A stretch of DNA of 27,838 nucleotides from Porphyromonadaceae bacterium UBA2751 (GTDB taxonomy: Bacteria > Bacteroidota > Bacteroidia > Bacteroidales > Muribaculaceae): the NCBI GenBank assembly GCA_002353285.1, contig DEJJ01000034.1, forward strand, positions 208,891 to 236,728. Reading direction: 5' to 3'. Of this stretch, positions 7,053 to 15,130 are shown piece after piece. Every line of letters begins with the position of its first letter. The first letter of the stretch is position 1. Both the position numbers and the translations under genes were made by a program. A model generated the notes under the pieces. That model ran no database searches. It was not told the origin of the DNA and worked only from the letters and a program-made list of their open reading frames with translations.

Positions 7053-9527
7053 ATGGCAAAGAAAAATAATGTAGCCCGTAACCGCAATATCATCAAATGG
7101 ATGTGGCGAGGCCTCGCCTTGTTCTTTATTGCGGTGCTTGGAGTGTTTTTCCTTATCTATAACGGCATTATAGGTTACATGCCACCAGTTGCCGAGCTGC
7201 GAAACCCCACCGACAATTTCGCTTCGTCGATGTACACTGCCGATGGAGTGGAGATGGGTAAGATATTCCAGAGCAAGGGCAACCGTTACTATGTGGAGTT
7301 CGACCAAATCTCGCCCTACCTCAAGGACGCACTCATCGCTACCGAGGATGAGCGCTACTTCGACCACTCGGGCATCGATGCCACGGCGATAGGCCGCTCT
7401 ATTATCAAGCGCATCATCTTGGGCAAGGCTTCGGCTGGTGGTGGCTCTACCATCACTCAGCAGCTTGCCAAGCAGCTCTACACACCATCGTCGAGCAACA
7501 TCTTTGAGCGTGCACTGCAGAAACCCATCGAGTGGGTGATCGCCATGAAGCTTGAGCGATATTTCACTAAGAATGAGATAATGCAGATGTACTTCAACCA
7601 GTTTGACTTCCTGAACAATGCAGTGGGCATCAAGAGTGCGGCCTATGTCTACTTTGGCAAGGACTCGCCCAGCGAGCTCAACTTGCAGGAGGCAGCTTTG
7701 CTGGTGGGCATGTGCAAGAACCCGTCTTACTACAACCCGCTGCGCTACCCCGACCGCGCCAAGAGCCGCCGCAACCTGGTGCTCGAGAAGATGGCCGAGG
7801 TGGGCTACCTCACACAAGCCGACTGCGAGAAGGCGAAGCAGACCGAGATTGTGCTCGCCTATCACAAGGTGACTCACAACGAGGGTTTTGCTCCATATCT
7901 GCGCGAGGAGGTGAAACGCATGATGATGGCTAAGCGCCCGCAGTTCAAGGATTATCCCACTTGGAACAAGCAGGCATTCTACGACGACTCGGCACAGTGG
8001 GTCGACAACCCACTCTACGGCTGGTGCAACAAGAACCACAAGGCCGATGGACGCAATTATAACATCTACACCGATGGATTGAAGATTTACACCACCATCG
8101 ACAGCAAGATGCAGCGATATGCCGAGGAGGCTGTGAAGGAGCACCTCATCACGCTGCAAAACATCTTCTGGGGTGAGCATGGCATCAGCACTGGTGAGGG
8201 AGGCAACAAGGACCCATACACCAGCAGTCGCGCCGAGCTGCCACAGTCGCTCAAGGACCGCCTTATCAGGAACGCTATCCACGCCTCTAACCGTTATCAG
8301 GCTCTCAAGGCCAAGGGAATGAGCGAGGCCGAGATTATGAACGACTTCAACGTGAAGCGCCCCATGACGGTATTCGACCTCAAGAACGGTGAGCGCACTC
8401 TCAACATCACTCCGCTCGACTCGCTGCTTTTCGCCAAGAGCATCTTGCGCTGCGGCATGATGTCGATGGACCCACGCACGGGTTATGTGAAGGCCTATGT
8501 GGGCGGCCCCGACTTCGACCACTTCTCTTACGACATGGTGTCGGTGGGTCGTCGACAGATTGGTTCTACTATGAAGCCTTATCTCTACTCGCTGGCGATG
8601 GAGTGTGGCTACAACCCCTGTGATAAGATATCGAATGCTCGCATCAAGATTAACGGCTGGAGTCCACGCGGTGGCGGTGGCGGTGGCATGCTCACACTCA
8701 AGCAGGCTCTCACCACGTCTAACAACACTTGCTCGGCTCGACTTATCGACCTGCTGAAACCCACCAACTTAGTGACTATGCTGCACAACTATGGCTTGAC
8801 CAACGACTTCGACACCGTGGCACCATTGTGCTTGGGCCCATGCGAGGTGTCGGTGAAGCAGCAGGTGAGCGCCTACTCGGTGTTTGCCAATCATGGCATG
8901 CGTGCCGACCCAATCTTTGTGTCGCGCATCTGTGACAGTCACGGCAATGTGCTCGCCGAGTTCACGCCTCGTCAAAAGGAGGTTCTGAGCGAGGACTCTT
9001 ATCTGAAGATGCTCACCATGCTTGAGAGCGTGATTAACGCTGGTACTGGTAAGCGCGTGCGAGGTTACGTTAACAACATTGAGATGGGTGGCAAGACTGG
9101 TACTACCAACCGCAATGCCGATGGCTGGTTCATGGCATTCACGCCGCAACTGGTGACTGGCGTGTGGGTAGGTGGCGAGGAACGCTACATCCGCTTCTAC
9201 AGTGGTGGCATTGGTCAGGGCGCTGGACAGGCTCTCCCCATCTGGGGTAAGTATATGGAGCGTGTGCTGGCCGACTCGAGCAACCCCTATAATAGTAGCG
9301 CATCGTTCGATGTGCCTAGCGACTATGACTTCTGCTATCGTGAGAAGGGCTTGTCTACAGCCGAACCCGATCCAATAGGCACTTATCGAGGCTCGGGGCA
9401 GACGTGGTCGGGACCACGCAGGTCGTCATCGTCGCAAGCTGCCGCATCTAATGCTGGCGCTGGCGAGGCGGCTGCTCACCGCGAGGAGCCACACCAGGCC
9501 GAGGCCATGCAGGGTGTCTTCGATTAG
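7053..9527 (+). CDS. mrcA: Class A penicillin-binding protein 1A (glycosyltransferase/transpeptidase)
   Basis: The 824-aa protein polymerises and cross-links peptidoglycan at the outer face of the inner membrane. It has one N-terminal transmembrane helix (about 16-40), a GT51 glycosyltransferase domain with the catalytic motif ATEDERYFDHSGID (E98) and GSTITQQLAKQLY, and a transpeptidase domain with STMK (nucleophile S505, K508), SNN (S556-N558) and KTGTT (K681). The order and spacing are complete. A glycine run (RGGGGGGML) precedes the SxN motif. The C terminus after about residue 775 is low-complexity, rich in Ser, Ala, Glu. I place the start at ATG 7053 (MAKKNN); an in-frame GTG at 6993 would add 20 residues without signal character. 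The gene stands between two terminators and so is probably monocistronic. Confidence 0.95.
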   Translation: MAKKNNVARNRNIIKWMWRGLALFFIAVLGVFFLIYNGIIGYMPPVAELRNPTDNFASSMYTADGVEMGKIFQSKGNRYYVEFDQISPYLKDALIATEDERYFDHSGIDATAIGRSIIKRIILGKASAGGGSTITQQLAKQLYTPSSSNIFERALQKPIEWVIAMKLERYFTKNEIMQMYFNQFDFLNNAVGIKSAAYVYFGKDSPSELNLQEAALLVGMCKNPSYYNPLRYPDRAKSRRNLVLEKMAEVGYLTQADCEKAKQTEIVLAYHKVTHNEGFAPYLREEVKRMMMAKRPQFKDYPTWNKQAFYDDSAQWVDNPLYGWCNKNHKADGRNYNIYTDGLKIYTTIDSKMQRYAEEAVKEHLITLQNIFWGEHGISTGEGGNKDPYTSSRAELPQSLKDRLIRNAIHASNRYQALKAKGMSEAEIMNDFNVKRPMTVFDLKNGERTLNITPLDSLLFAKSILRCGMMSMDPRTGYVKAYVGGPDFDHFSYDMVSVGRRQIGSTMKPYLYSLAMECGYNPCDKISNARIKINGWSPRGGGGGGMLTLKQALTTSNNTCSARLIDLLKPTNLVTMLHNYGLTNDFDTVAPLCLGPCEVSVKQQVSAYSVFANHGMRADPIFVSRICDSHGNVLAEFTPRQKEVLSEDSYLKMLTMLESVINAGTGKRVRGYVNNIEMGGKTGTTNRNADGWFMAFTPQLVTGVWVGGEERYIRFYSGGIGQGAGQALPIWGKYMERVLADSSNPYNSSASFDVPSDYDFCYREKGLSTAEPDPIGTYRGSGQTWSGPRRSSSSQAAASNAGAGEAAAHREEPHQAEAMQGVFD

Positions 9528-9565
9528 AAGCATTTGGCACACAGCCAATGTGTGACCGACTATGA

Positions 9566-9609
9566 AAATGACTGCTTTTGCCACTGTTTTGGGGCAAAAG
9601 CAGTCATTT
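9566..9609 (+). terminator. Long hairpin terminator after PBP1A
   Basis: A perfect 17-bp stem (9566-9582 with 9593-9609) encloses a 10-nt loop. The arms read AAATGACTGCTTTTGCC and its reverse complement. The T tract is short (TTTATTGTT), but the stem strength and its place 40 bp after the stop codon make a terminator the best explanation. Confidence 0.75.
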
Positions 9610-9641
9610 ATTGTTAAAGAGTGTTTAAATATTGGGCATTC

Positions 9642-9673
9642 TATTGCCAGTTTGGAAAAATGTAGTACCTTTG
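9642..9673 (+). promoter_or_regulatory. Promoter of the initiator tRNA gene
   Basis: TATTG at 9642-9646, a 19-nt spacer and TACCTTTG at 9666-9673. Transcription would begin a few bases before the tRNA 5' end at 9685. Confidence 0.75.
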
Positions 9674-9684
9674 CACTCGCAAAT

Positions 9685-9756
9685 CGCGGGGTGGAGCAGT
9701 GGTAGCTCGTTGGGCTCATAACCCAGAGGTCGTTGGTTCGAATCCGGCCCCCGCCA
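9685..9756 (+). tRNA. Initiator tRNA-fMet (anticodon CAT)
   Basis: The cloverleaf folds fully: acceptor CGCGGGG (9685-9691) with CCCCGCC (9749-9755), D stem GAGC/GCTC, anticodon loop CTCATAA with CAT at 9717-9719, T stem GTTGG/CCGGC around TTCGAAT, discriminator A at 9756. Two signs mark it as the initiator: the first base pair is unpaired (C1 against C72 as read here; C1-A72 in E. coli), and the anticodon stem ends in three G-C pairs. CCA is not encoded (CTA follows), so it must be added by the CCA-adding enzyme. It has its own promoter and terminator. Confidence 0.95.
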
Positions 9757-9761
9757 CTAAT

Positions 9762-9797
9762 AAAAGAGTTTCGACACAGTTGTGCCGAAACTCTTTT
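9762..9797. terminator. Bidirectional terminator between tRNA-fMet and miaB
   Basis: AAAAGAGTTTCG (9762-9773) pairs with CGAAACTCTTTT (9786-9797), and an inner CACA/TGTG adds to the stem. It ends in T on both strands, so it can serve the tRNA on the plus strand and miaB, whose stop is at 9825, on the minus strand. Confidence 0.85.
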
Positions 9798-9824
9798 GCT
9801 ATTTTAGCAGTGTGACCTGCCTTT

Positions 9825-11198
9825 TTAATCCTCAGTGCTGATGCGGCCAATGAGGGTGGCGCTGGTGGCGCGCTCAACGGTGCACATCACCAGGTCGCCC
9901 ACTTGGGCATTGCCGGCAGGGAAGACGATGACCTTGTTCTGCTGGGTGCGGCCAAACATGTCGTCCTTAGATCGCTTGCTGTGTCCCTCTACGAGCACCT
10001 CAAATGTCTTGCCCACGTCGGCGCGGTTGCTGCACAGCGATAGTTCGTTCTGGAGCGCAATCATGCGGTTGAGGCGGTCGATTTTTACATCCTCGGGAAC
10101 GTTGTCGGGGAGTCGCTTGGCGGCAAATGTGCCTGGCCGCTCGCTGTACTTGAACATGAATGAGGAGTCGAATCGCACCTCGCGCATGAGCGAGAGTGTC
10201 ATCTCAAAGTCTTCCTCGGTCTCGTCGTGGAAGCCTGTAAACATGTCGGTGGAGATGCCGCAGTCGGGCATTGCCTCGCGAATGCGGGCAATGCGGTCGA
10301 GATACCACTCGCGGGTGTACTTGCGGTTCATGAGCTTGAGCACCTTGTTGCTGCCACTCTGCACTGGCAGGTGAATGTGGTTGCAGATGTTGGCGTGGTT
10401 GGCCATGGTATCGATGATCTCGTCGCTCAGGTCCTCGGGGTTGCTGGTGGTAAAGCGCACACGCATGTGTGGTGCTGCCTCGGCCACCATTGCCAGCAGG
10501 GTGGCGAAGTCCACTTCCTCGTTGTTGGTGTTCTTGTAGAGATAGGAATTTACGTTCTGTCCGAGCAGGGTGACTTCCTTGAATCCCTTGTTGCACAGGT
10601 CGTGCAGCTCGTTGAGTATGCTTTGTGGCTCGCGGCTGCGCTCACGGCCTCGGGTGTAGGGCACGATGCAATAGGTGCAGAAGTTGTTGCATCCTCGCAT
10701 TATCGAGATGAAGCCGCTGGTGCGGCTGCCGCCGATGCGTGTGGGGATGATGTCGCGGTAGGTCTCGGTGGTGGAGAGCTCAACGTTGATGGCTTTCTCG
10801 CCAGCCTCGGCCGCTACGATGAGATTGGGGAGCTGGAGGTAGCTGTCGGGGCCAGCCACCAAGTCCACACCGTGATTGCTGATGAGCTCATCCTTCATGC
10901 GCTCGGCCATGCACCCAATGATGCCAATGATGAGCCTGCGCTGGCGCTTGCGCCGCAGGGCGTTGAGAGTGGCCAGGCGCGCAATGATGCGCTGCTCGGC
11001 ATTGTCGCGCACGCTGCAGGTGTTGATGAAAATGGCATCGGCGGCATCGAGGCTGCTGGTTGTGCCATAGCCAGCCATCTGCATGACTGTTGCGACGACT
11101 TCGCTGTCGGCAACATTCATCTGGCAGCCATAGGTCTCGATGAAGAGCTTCTTGGAGAACTCTTCACCTGCGTGGTATTTTAGGTTGAGATTGTTCAT
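9825..11198 (-). CDS. miaB: tRNA-2-methylthio-N6-dimethylallyladenosine synthase MiaB
   Basis: This 457-aa radical-SAM methylthiotransferase converts i6A37 to ms2i6A37 in tRNAs that read codons starting with U. The N-terminal UPF0004 domain carries the auxiliary-cluster cysteines C25 (TYGCQMN), C61 (NTCSVR) and C96 (GCMAER). The radical-SAM motif CxxxCxxC is RGCNNFCTYC (C170, C174, C177), followed by the conserved VPYTRGRERSR. A TRAM RNA-binding domain closes the protein (about 390-455). I choose the start at 11198 (MNNLNLKY): the frame is open up to 11258, but that would place the start within the promoter region. A terminator shared with tRNA-fMet follows the stop. Confidence 0.96.
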   Translation of the reverse strand: MNNLNLKYHAGEEFSKKLFIETYGCQMNVADSEVVATVMQMAGYGTTSSLDAADAIFINTCSVRDNAEQRIIARLATLNALRRKRQRRLIIGIIGCMAERMKDELISNHGVDLVAGPDSYLQLPNLIVAAEAGEKAINVELSTTETYRDIIPTRIGGSRTSGFISIMRGCNNFCTYCIVPYTRGRERSREPQSILNELHDLCNKGFKEVTLLGQNVNSYLYKNTNNEEVDFATLLAMVAEAAPHMRVRFTTSNPEDLSDEIIDTMANHANICNHIHLPVQSGSNKVLKLMNRKYTREWYLDRIARIREAMPDCGISTDMFTGFHDETEEDFEMTLSLMREVRFDSSFMFKYSERPGTFAAKRLPDNVPEDVKIDRLNRMIALQNELSLCSNRADVGKTFEVLVEGHSKRSKDDMFGRTQQNKVIVFPAGNAQVGDLVMCTVERATSATLIGRISTED

Positions 11199-11225
11199 TA
11201 TTATCAAATTAAGAGTTTGAGCCTG

Positions 11226-11259
11226 CAAAATTACAAAATTAGTGCAAAAATAGTGCAAA
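11226..11259 (-). promoter_or_regulatory. Promoter of miaB with tandem -7 boxes
   Basis: On the minus strand TAATTTTG occurs twice in direct succession (11241-11234 and 11233-11226), with TTTG at 11259-11256 upstream. Spacers are 14 and 22 nt, so the second box is the better partner. The start of transcription would be near 11220, about 20 nt before the ATG. Confidence 0.55.
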
Positions 11260-11267
11260 CCGAGCGA

Positions 11268-11329
11268 AAAATGCGATTAAGCGAGCAAAAAACTGAGCTC
11301 GCTCAAGTTTTTTCGAGCGAGAGCATTTT
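11268..11329. repeat. Nested inverted repeat between divergent genes
   Basis: An outer pair AAAATGC (11268-11274) / GCATTTT (11323-11329) encloses GCGAGC- and GAGCGAG-type elements and a central hairpin: AAAAAACT-GAGC / GCTC-A-AGTTTTTT at 11287-11313, with one bulged A. The central hairpin ends in T on both strands. It lies between the miaB promoter (minus) and the lipoprotein gene (plus), so it would be transcribed only if a start lies further upstream on one side; an insulating terminator or an operator are both possible. Confidence 0.5.
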
Positions 11330-11454
11330 ATCAAAATGCAAAATCAAGAACGTAGTTTTTGGTTTTTATTGTGGAAATGAAAGCCTGAATTTGTGAGGTG
11401 TTGCGATTTTTTTGTGTAATAAAAGTTGGTTGTTGACGTTATTAATAGAAAAAA

Positions 11455-11961
11455 ATGAGACAAATGAAGAAGGTGTTGGTAATGGTGCTGATGCTGATGG
11501 TACTGGCAGGTTGCGAGAAGATCAATAATGAATCGCTGCCGCGGTATGCTGTTCGCATCGACTTGGGGGACTATGGTAAGTGGAACACGTATGGTGTGCA
11601 CTCGCTTGGTGAGTGGCGCTGTTTTAACCGTGAGAAGGGTATTCCTGCGAATTTTCCTTATAATGTGAACACTTACACGGGTTTTGGCGGTGTGTTGCTT
11701 TTTATGGGTCAGGACCTGAGTGGGAGTGCTGCTCCGCTGGCGATGGACATGGCGTGTCCTGTTGAGCATGATGCGAGGGTGACGGTGACGATTGACAGTG
11801 AGACTCTTGATGCTGTGTGCCCGAAGTGCAAGTCGCGCTATGACGTGATAACTGGTATGGGCGGCCCGAAGAGTGGGATGGCAATTGATCGCAAGGTGGG
11901 GCTTAACTTGTATAAGGCTCGTGCAACGGTGAATGGTGGCTATGTTATTACTAACTATTGA
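11455..11961 (+). CDS. Lipoprotein with Rieske-like CPxEH...CPxC motif
   Basis: The 168-aa product has a lipoprotein signal peptide with lipobox LAGC (lipidated C20). Toward the C terminus it has AMDMACPVEHDARV and, 16 residues on, AVCPKCKSRYDVITGMGGP, so C101, H105, C122 and C125. The surrounding pattern (a Gly-Pro pair, then a short strand-rich tail ending GGYVITNY) recalls the Rieske fold, but the canonical ligands CxH...CxxH are not present as such: spacing is CxxxH and CxxC. It may bind a metal or a cluster in an altered way, or only keep the fold. Such lipoproteins occur in other Bacteroidales as hypothetical or Rieske-like proteins (from memory). ATG at 11455 or 11464 may start it. It lies alone between miaB (divergent) and the alcohol dehydrogenase. 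Confidence 0.85.
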   Translation: MRQMKKVLVMVLMLMVLAGCEKINNESLPRYAVRIDLGDYGKWNTYGVHSLGEWRCFNREKGIPANFPYNVNTYTGFGGVLLFMGQDLSGSAAPLAMDMACPVEHDARVTVTIDSETLDAVCPKCKSRYDVITGMGGPKSGMAIDRKVGLNLYKARATVNGGYVITNY

Positions 11962-12042
11962 GTGAGAGGGGTGAGAGATACAAAAATGGGGGTGTGGTGA
12001 AAAATCTTTTGCGTTATTGTGGTTAATGTGAAGGATTTTTTT

Positions 12043-12050
12043 TATATTTG
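12043..12050 (+). promoter_or_regulatory. Probable -7 box of the adh-mltG gene cluster
   Basis: TATATTTG followed by CAG, 28 nt before the ATG at 12078. A TTG at 12017-12019 lies 23 nt upstream, longer than ideal. As the genes that follow are separated by only 11-59 nt, this may be the main promoter for a unit reaching to 18787. Confidence 0.5.
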
Positions 12051-12077
12051 CAGTAATAATTTTAATTGAGAATAATT

Positions 12078-13226
12078 ATGTATCAGTTTAAGGTGCCCGA
12101 GAAGATAATGATGGGCGACAACATAGTTGCGCAGGTGGAGAACGTGTTTAACGTGTATGGTAGCCATGCGTTGATAGTTACAGGGCCTAATATTGCTCGC
12201 TCGACGATGATAGCGAGCCTGGAGCGGACGCTTGACAACGACCGTGTGAAATATACGGTGATAAGCCACATTGAGGGTGAGCCGACTGTGAGGATGATTG
12301 AAAAGGGTGTGGAATCGTACCGTGAGAATGGTTGTGACTTTATCATTGGCTTGGGGGGTGGCAGCCCTCTTGACTCGGCTAAGGCGATTGCTGCGATGAC
12401 TGTGCTTGATGGCTCGATTGCGGATTACAAGGGTATCAGGATTGATGATGCCCAGTTGCCTGCTGTGGTGTGCATCCCGACGACGTCGGGTTCGGGGTCG
12501 GAGGTGACGAAATATACTATTATCACTGATGAAACGACTGGTGTGAAAATGCTGCTCACCGGCAACTCGCTGCTTCCCAAGATGGCCATGCTCGACTACA
12601 CGTTCTCCAACGGCTGCCCCAAGAGCGTGACGGCTGCGACGGGACTTGATGCTTTGACTCACGCGATTGAGGCGTTTATCTCGGTTAATGCTCAGCCGCT
12701 GAGTGATGCGCTTGCGCTGAGTGCGATCAAGCGGATAATGCGCTACTTGCCGCAGGTGTATCGTGATGGGAGTAACTTCAAGGCTCGCCGTGAGATGTCG
12801 ATTGCTGCACTGCAAGCAGGAATATGTATCAACAACAGTAGTGTGACGCTGATTCACGGCATGAGCCGGCCGCTGGGTGCTCGATTCCATGTGCCTCATG
12901 GAATGTCTAATGCGATGCTGCTTGACGTGTGCCTGAGCGACATGGAGATGGCAGCCCGTCACAATCTGGCACGCATAGCGACCTACCTGCGCATTCAAGC
13001 CGTTGACGAGATTGACTCGAGCGAGAAGTTTGTGGAGGAAGTGGGGAAACTGATTTCCAAGTTGGAGGTTCCCACGATGAGCGAGTTTGGCATCGATCGT
13101 GATGCTTACATGGCAGTCGTTGACGACATGAGCATGGAGGCTATCATGAGTGGCAGCCCATCGCATGCACCTCGTGAGTACACTGCCGACGACATTCGCG
13201 AGCTTTACATCCGAGCCTATCGATAA
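12078..13226 (+). CDS. Iron-containing alcohol dehydrogenase
   Basis: The 382-aa cytoplasmic oxidoreductase belongs to the Fe-ADH family (PF00465) that reduces aldehydes or oxidises alcohols with NAD(P)H. The dinucleotide-binding motif GLGGGSPLDSAKAIA is at about 91-105, the PTTSGSGSEVT loop at about 135-144, and the metal ligands are D191 and H195 (GLDALTHAIEAF), H260 (LIHGMS) and H274 (HVPHGMSN), matching the spacing of E. coli FucO. The substrate cannot be assigned. I start it at ATG 12078 (MYQFKVPEKIMMG), as an upstream TTG at 12066 adds only four residues. It probably heads the cluster, as the CapA-like gene follows by 30 nt. Confidence 0.93.
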   Translation: MYQFKVPEKIMMGDNIVAQVENVFNVYGSHALIVTGPNIARSTMIASLERTLDNDRVKYTVISHIEGEPTVRMIEKGVESYRENGCDFIIGLGGGSPLDSAKAIAAMTVLDGSIADYKGIRIDDAQLPAVVCIPTTSGSGSEVTKYTIITDETTGVKMLLTGNSLLPKMAMLDYTFSNGCPKSVTAATGLDALTHAIEAFISVNAQPLSDALALSAIKRIMRYLPQVYRDGSNFKARREMSIAALQAGICINNSSVTLIHGMSRPLGARFHVPHGMSNAMLLDVCLSDMEMAARHNLARIATYLRIQAVDEIDSSEKFVEEVGKLISKLEVPTMSEFGIDRDAYMAVVDDMSMEAIMSGSPSHAPREYTADDIRELYIRAYR

Positions 13227-13256
13227 TTGTGTTAATAATAAAAAGGCTGTTTTTTG

Positions 13257-14477
13257 ATGAAATTAATGAAATTACTGACTGCTGCTGCGATTGTGGCGCT
13301 AGTAGTGGTTTTTTGGGCCTGTGAGACTAATGCCCAGGGCCATGGCAAACGTGGCATCAAAACCACTAAGGTGAGAAAAGGCAAGACACGCGCTAATGCA
13401 AAGGCTGAGGGCGCCGCACCCGAGTCAGGAGCCCCCCGGCATTTTAATGGCACGGTGACAATAGCCATGACTGGCGACATAATGACTGGCTCGATAATGC
13501 CCACGCCCGACTTGCCTCCCAACGAAGGCCGCGACATCTTTGTTGACTGTGCCCAGCTCATCGGCAGCGCCGATGTGGCTTGTGGCAATCTTGAGGGGGT
13601 GCTGGCCGATAGCGGCAAGCAGCGCAAGAGTCCTGGCCCCTTGTCGTTCTCGTTCATGATGCCCACCAAGAGCGTTCGCCTGCTGGTTGACGCCGGATTC
13701 GACTTCATGGGCATTGCCAACAATCACATCAACGACTTCTATCCTGCGGGAATTGCCTCAACCATCAAGACCCTCAGTGACGCAGGCATAGGCGTGGCGG
13801 GTACCAAGGAGTGCGAGACGAGCATTCGCGAGATTAATGGTGTGAAATATGGTTTCTGTGCCTTCGGGCATGAGCAATACAGCCTCAGGACCCAAGACGC
13901 CGCAACCGTCAAGCGCATTGTCAAGAAACTGCGCCATGAGTGCGACATCGTGATTGTGTGCTTCCATGGTGGCTCCGAGGGCGTCAAAGAGCGTCACTTG
14001 CCTCATGGCACCGAGTACTTCCATGGTGCCGACCGTGGCAACCTGCGCGAGTTTGCTCACTTGTGCATCGACAGCGGTGCCGACATCGTCTATGGCCATG
14101 GGCCTCACGTGTGCCGTGGCATGGAAGTGTACAAAGGGCACCTCATCGCTTATAGTCTTGGCAACTTTGCCACACCACGCGGCATGAGGCTCGCTGGGCT
14201 CACCAGCTATGCTCCGTTGCTCATGGTCAAGCTCAATGGAGGCCGCTTTGCAAGTGGACAAATTCATCCGTTCATCCAGTACCGCGACAAGGGGCCTCGC
14301 ACCGACAATAGTGGTGCTGTGATACGTGAGATTAAAGCGCTTAGCGAGGAGGATTTTGAGCCAAACGACCTGATTATTACCAACGAGGGTCTGCTTCTGT
14401 CAAAGTCTTTAATGAAGAGCTCATTAACTGAAGAAGAAGTGAAGAAAATTACCCAGGAATCCAAGACAAATCAATGA
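13257..14477 (+). CDS. CapA/PgsA-type metallophosphoesterase-like protein
   Basis: The 406-aa protein has an N-terminal hydrophobic signal (about residues 4-22, with a cysteine in WACETNAQ but a poor lipobox) and a basic linker, then a domain of the PGA_cap family (PF09587): AMTGDIMTG, CGNLEGVL, GIANNHINDF, CFHGGSEG, YGHGPHVCRGMEVY and IAYSLGNFATPRG. The Asp/Asn/His pattern is that of calcineurin-like phosphoesterases. Relatives are linked to poly-gamma-glutamate capsule formation in Bacillus, but in Bacteroidales, which lack the rest of that pathway here, the role is open; cell-envelope work is plausible given mltG in the same cluster. ATG at 13257 is preferred over a TTG at 13254. It ends 12 nt before the next gene. 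Confidence 0.88.
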   Translation: MKLMKLLTAAAIVALVVVFWACETNAQGHGKRGIKTTKVRKGKTRANAKAEGAAPESGAPRHFNGTVTIAMTGDIMTGSIMPTPDLPPNEGRDIFVDCAQLIGSADVACGNLEGVLADSGKQRKSPGPLSFSFMMPTKSVRLLVDAGFDFMGIANNHINDFYPAGIASTIKTLSDAGIGVAGTKECETSIREINGVKYGFCAFGHEQYSLRTQDAATVKRIVKKLRHECDIVIVCFHGGSEGVKERHLPHGTEYFHGADRGNLREFAHLCIDSGADIVYGHGPHVCRGMEVYKGHLIAYSLGNFATPRGMRLAGLTSYAPLLMVKLNGGRFASGQIHPFIQYRDKGPRTDNSGAVIREIKALSEEDFEPNDLIITNEGLLLSKSLMKSSLTEEEVKKITQESKTNQ

Positions 14478-14489
14478 AATAACACTAAA

Positions 14490-15119
14490 ATGAGAAAGAT
14501 ACTGTTGCTGCTGCTGGTGGCAAGTGCCAGCATTTCGTGCGCAGCCTACGAGGGCGTGGCTCGACTCTTTGCCGAAGAGAGCGGTGAGTTGTTTAATTCA
14601 TTGTCCTACTCGGCACGATATCAAATGCTTAACAACTATTCGAGTGCCGAGAAGAGCGAGGTGCTCAACAACTTGCAGACTTCCGAGTCGCGCATCATTA
14701 CTCTTGAGCACGACTACATGAAGATTGCGACCTCGGCAGGCAAGACTGTGGAGCTCAAGCTCATTGCTCAAGGCAAGAAGGATAGTGTGCTGGCTGTGAT
14801 TGAGACTGTGTCGACACCGGTGAAGGATAGCAGGTTGTCGTTCTACGACATGAAGTGGAAGCGCCTCGACACATCTAAGTTTATAGTGCTGCCTACACTT
14901 GATGATTTCATCGTTGCTAAGGCCCCCAAGCACTCGCGTGATGAGCTGAAACGCTTGGTGAACTTTGCGATGATTGAGATGAGATTTGAGGGCAATGACC
15001 TGGTGGCTCGATGCAATCTTGAGGACTTCTACATGGGTGACGATTTCAGGCATTACAAGTCGATAGTTGCAAGCCGCGTCAGCTATGTGTTGCACAAGGG
15101 TAAGTTCAAGAAGAAATAA
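14490..15119 (+). CDS. DUF3256-family secreted protein
   Basis: The 209-aa protein has a signal peptide (MRKILLLLLVASASISCAAY), possibly with a lipobox-like SISC. The rest (NLQTSESRIITLEHDYMKI, DSVLAVIETVSTPVKDSRLSFY, KRLDTSKFIVLP) fits DUF3256, a family confined to Bacteroidales with no known function. In several genomes it lies next to xseA, as it does here (11-nt gap); this conserved position is from memory. No catalytic motif is apparent. Confidence 0.82.
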   Translation: MRKILLLLLVASASISCAAYEGVARLFAEESGELFNSLSYSARYQMLNNYSSAEKSEVLNNLQTSESRIITLEHDYMKIATSAGKTVELKLIAQGKKDSVLAVIETVSTPVKDSRLSFYDMKWKRLDTSKFIVLPTLDDFIVAKAPKHSRDELKRLVNFAMIEMRFEGNDLVARCNLEDFYMGDDFRHYKSIVASRVSYVLHKGKFKKK

Positions 15120-15130
15120 CGCATTGCAGG

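Noticed and set aside
7044..8522. A 492-codon minus-strand open frame opposite the PBP1A gene
   Set aside because: Antisense shadow; the plus strand carries intact GT51 and transpeptidase motifs over the same bases.
10227..11183. A 318-codon plus-strand open frame opposite miaB
   Set aside because: Antisense of a clear MiaB; no family resemblance or promoter.
12042..13166. A 374-codon minus-strand open frame opposite the Fe-alcohol dehydrogenase
   Set aside because: Composition is His/Arg-rich as expected from an antisense shadow; plus-strand gene is unambiguous.
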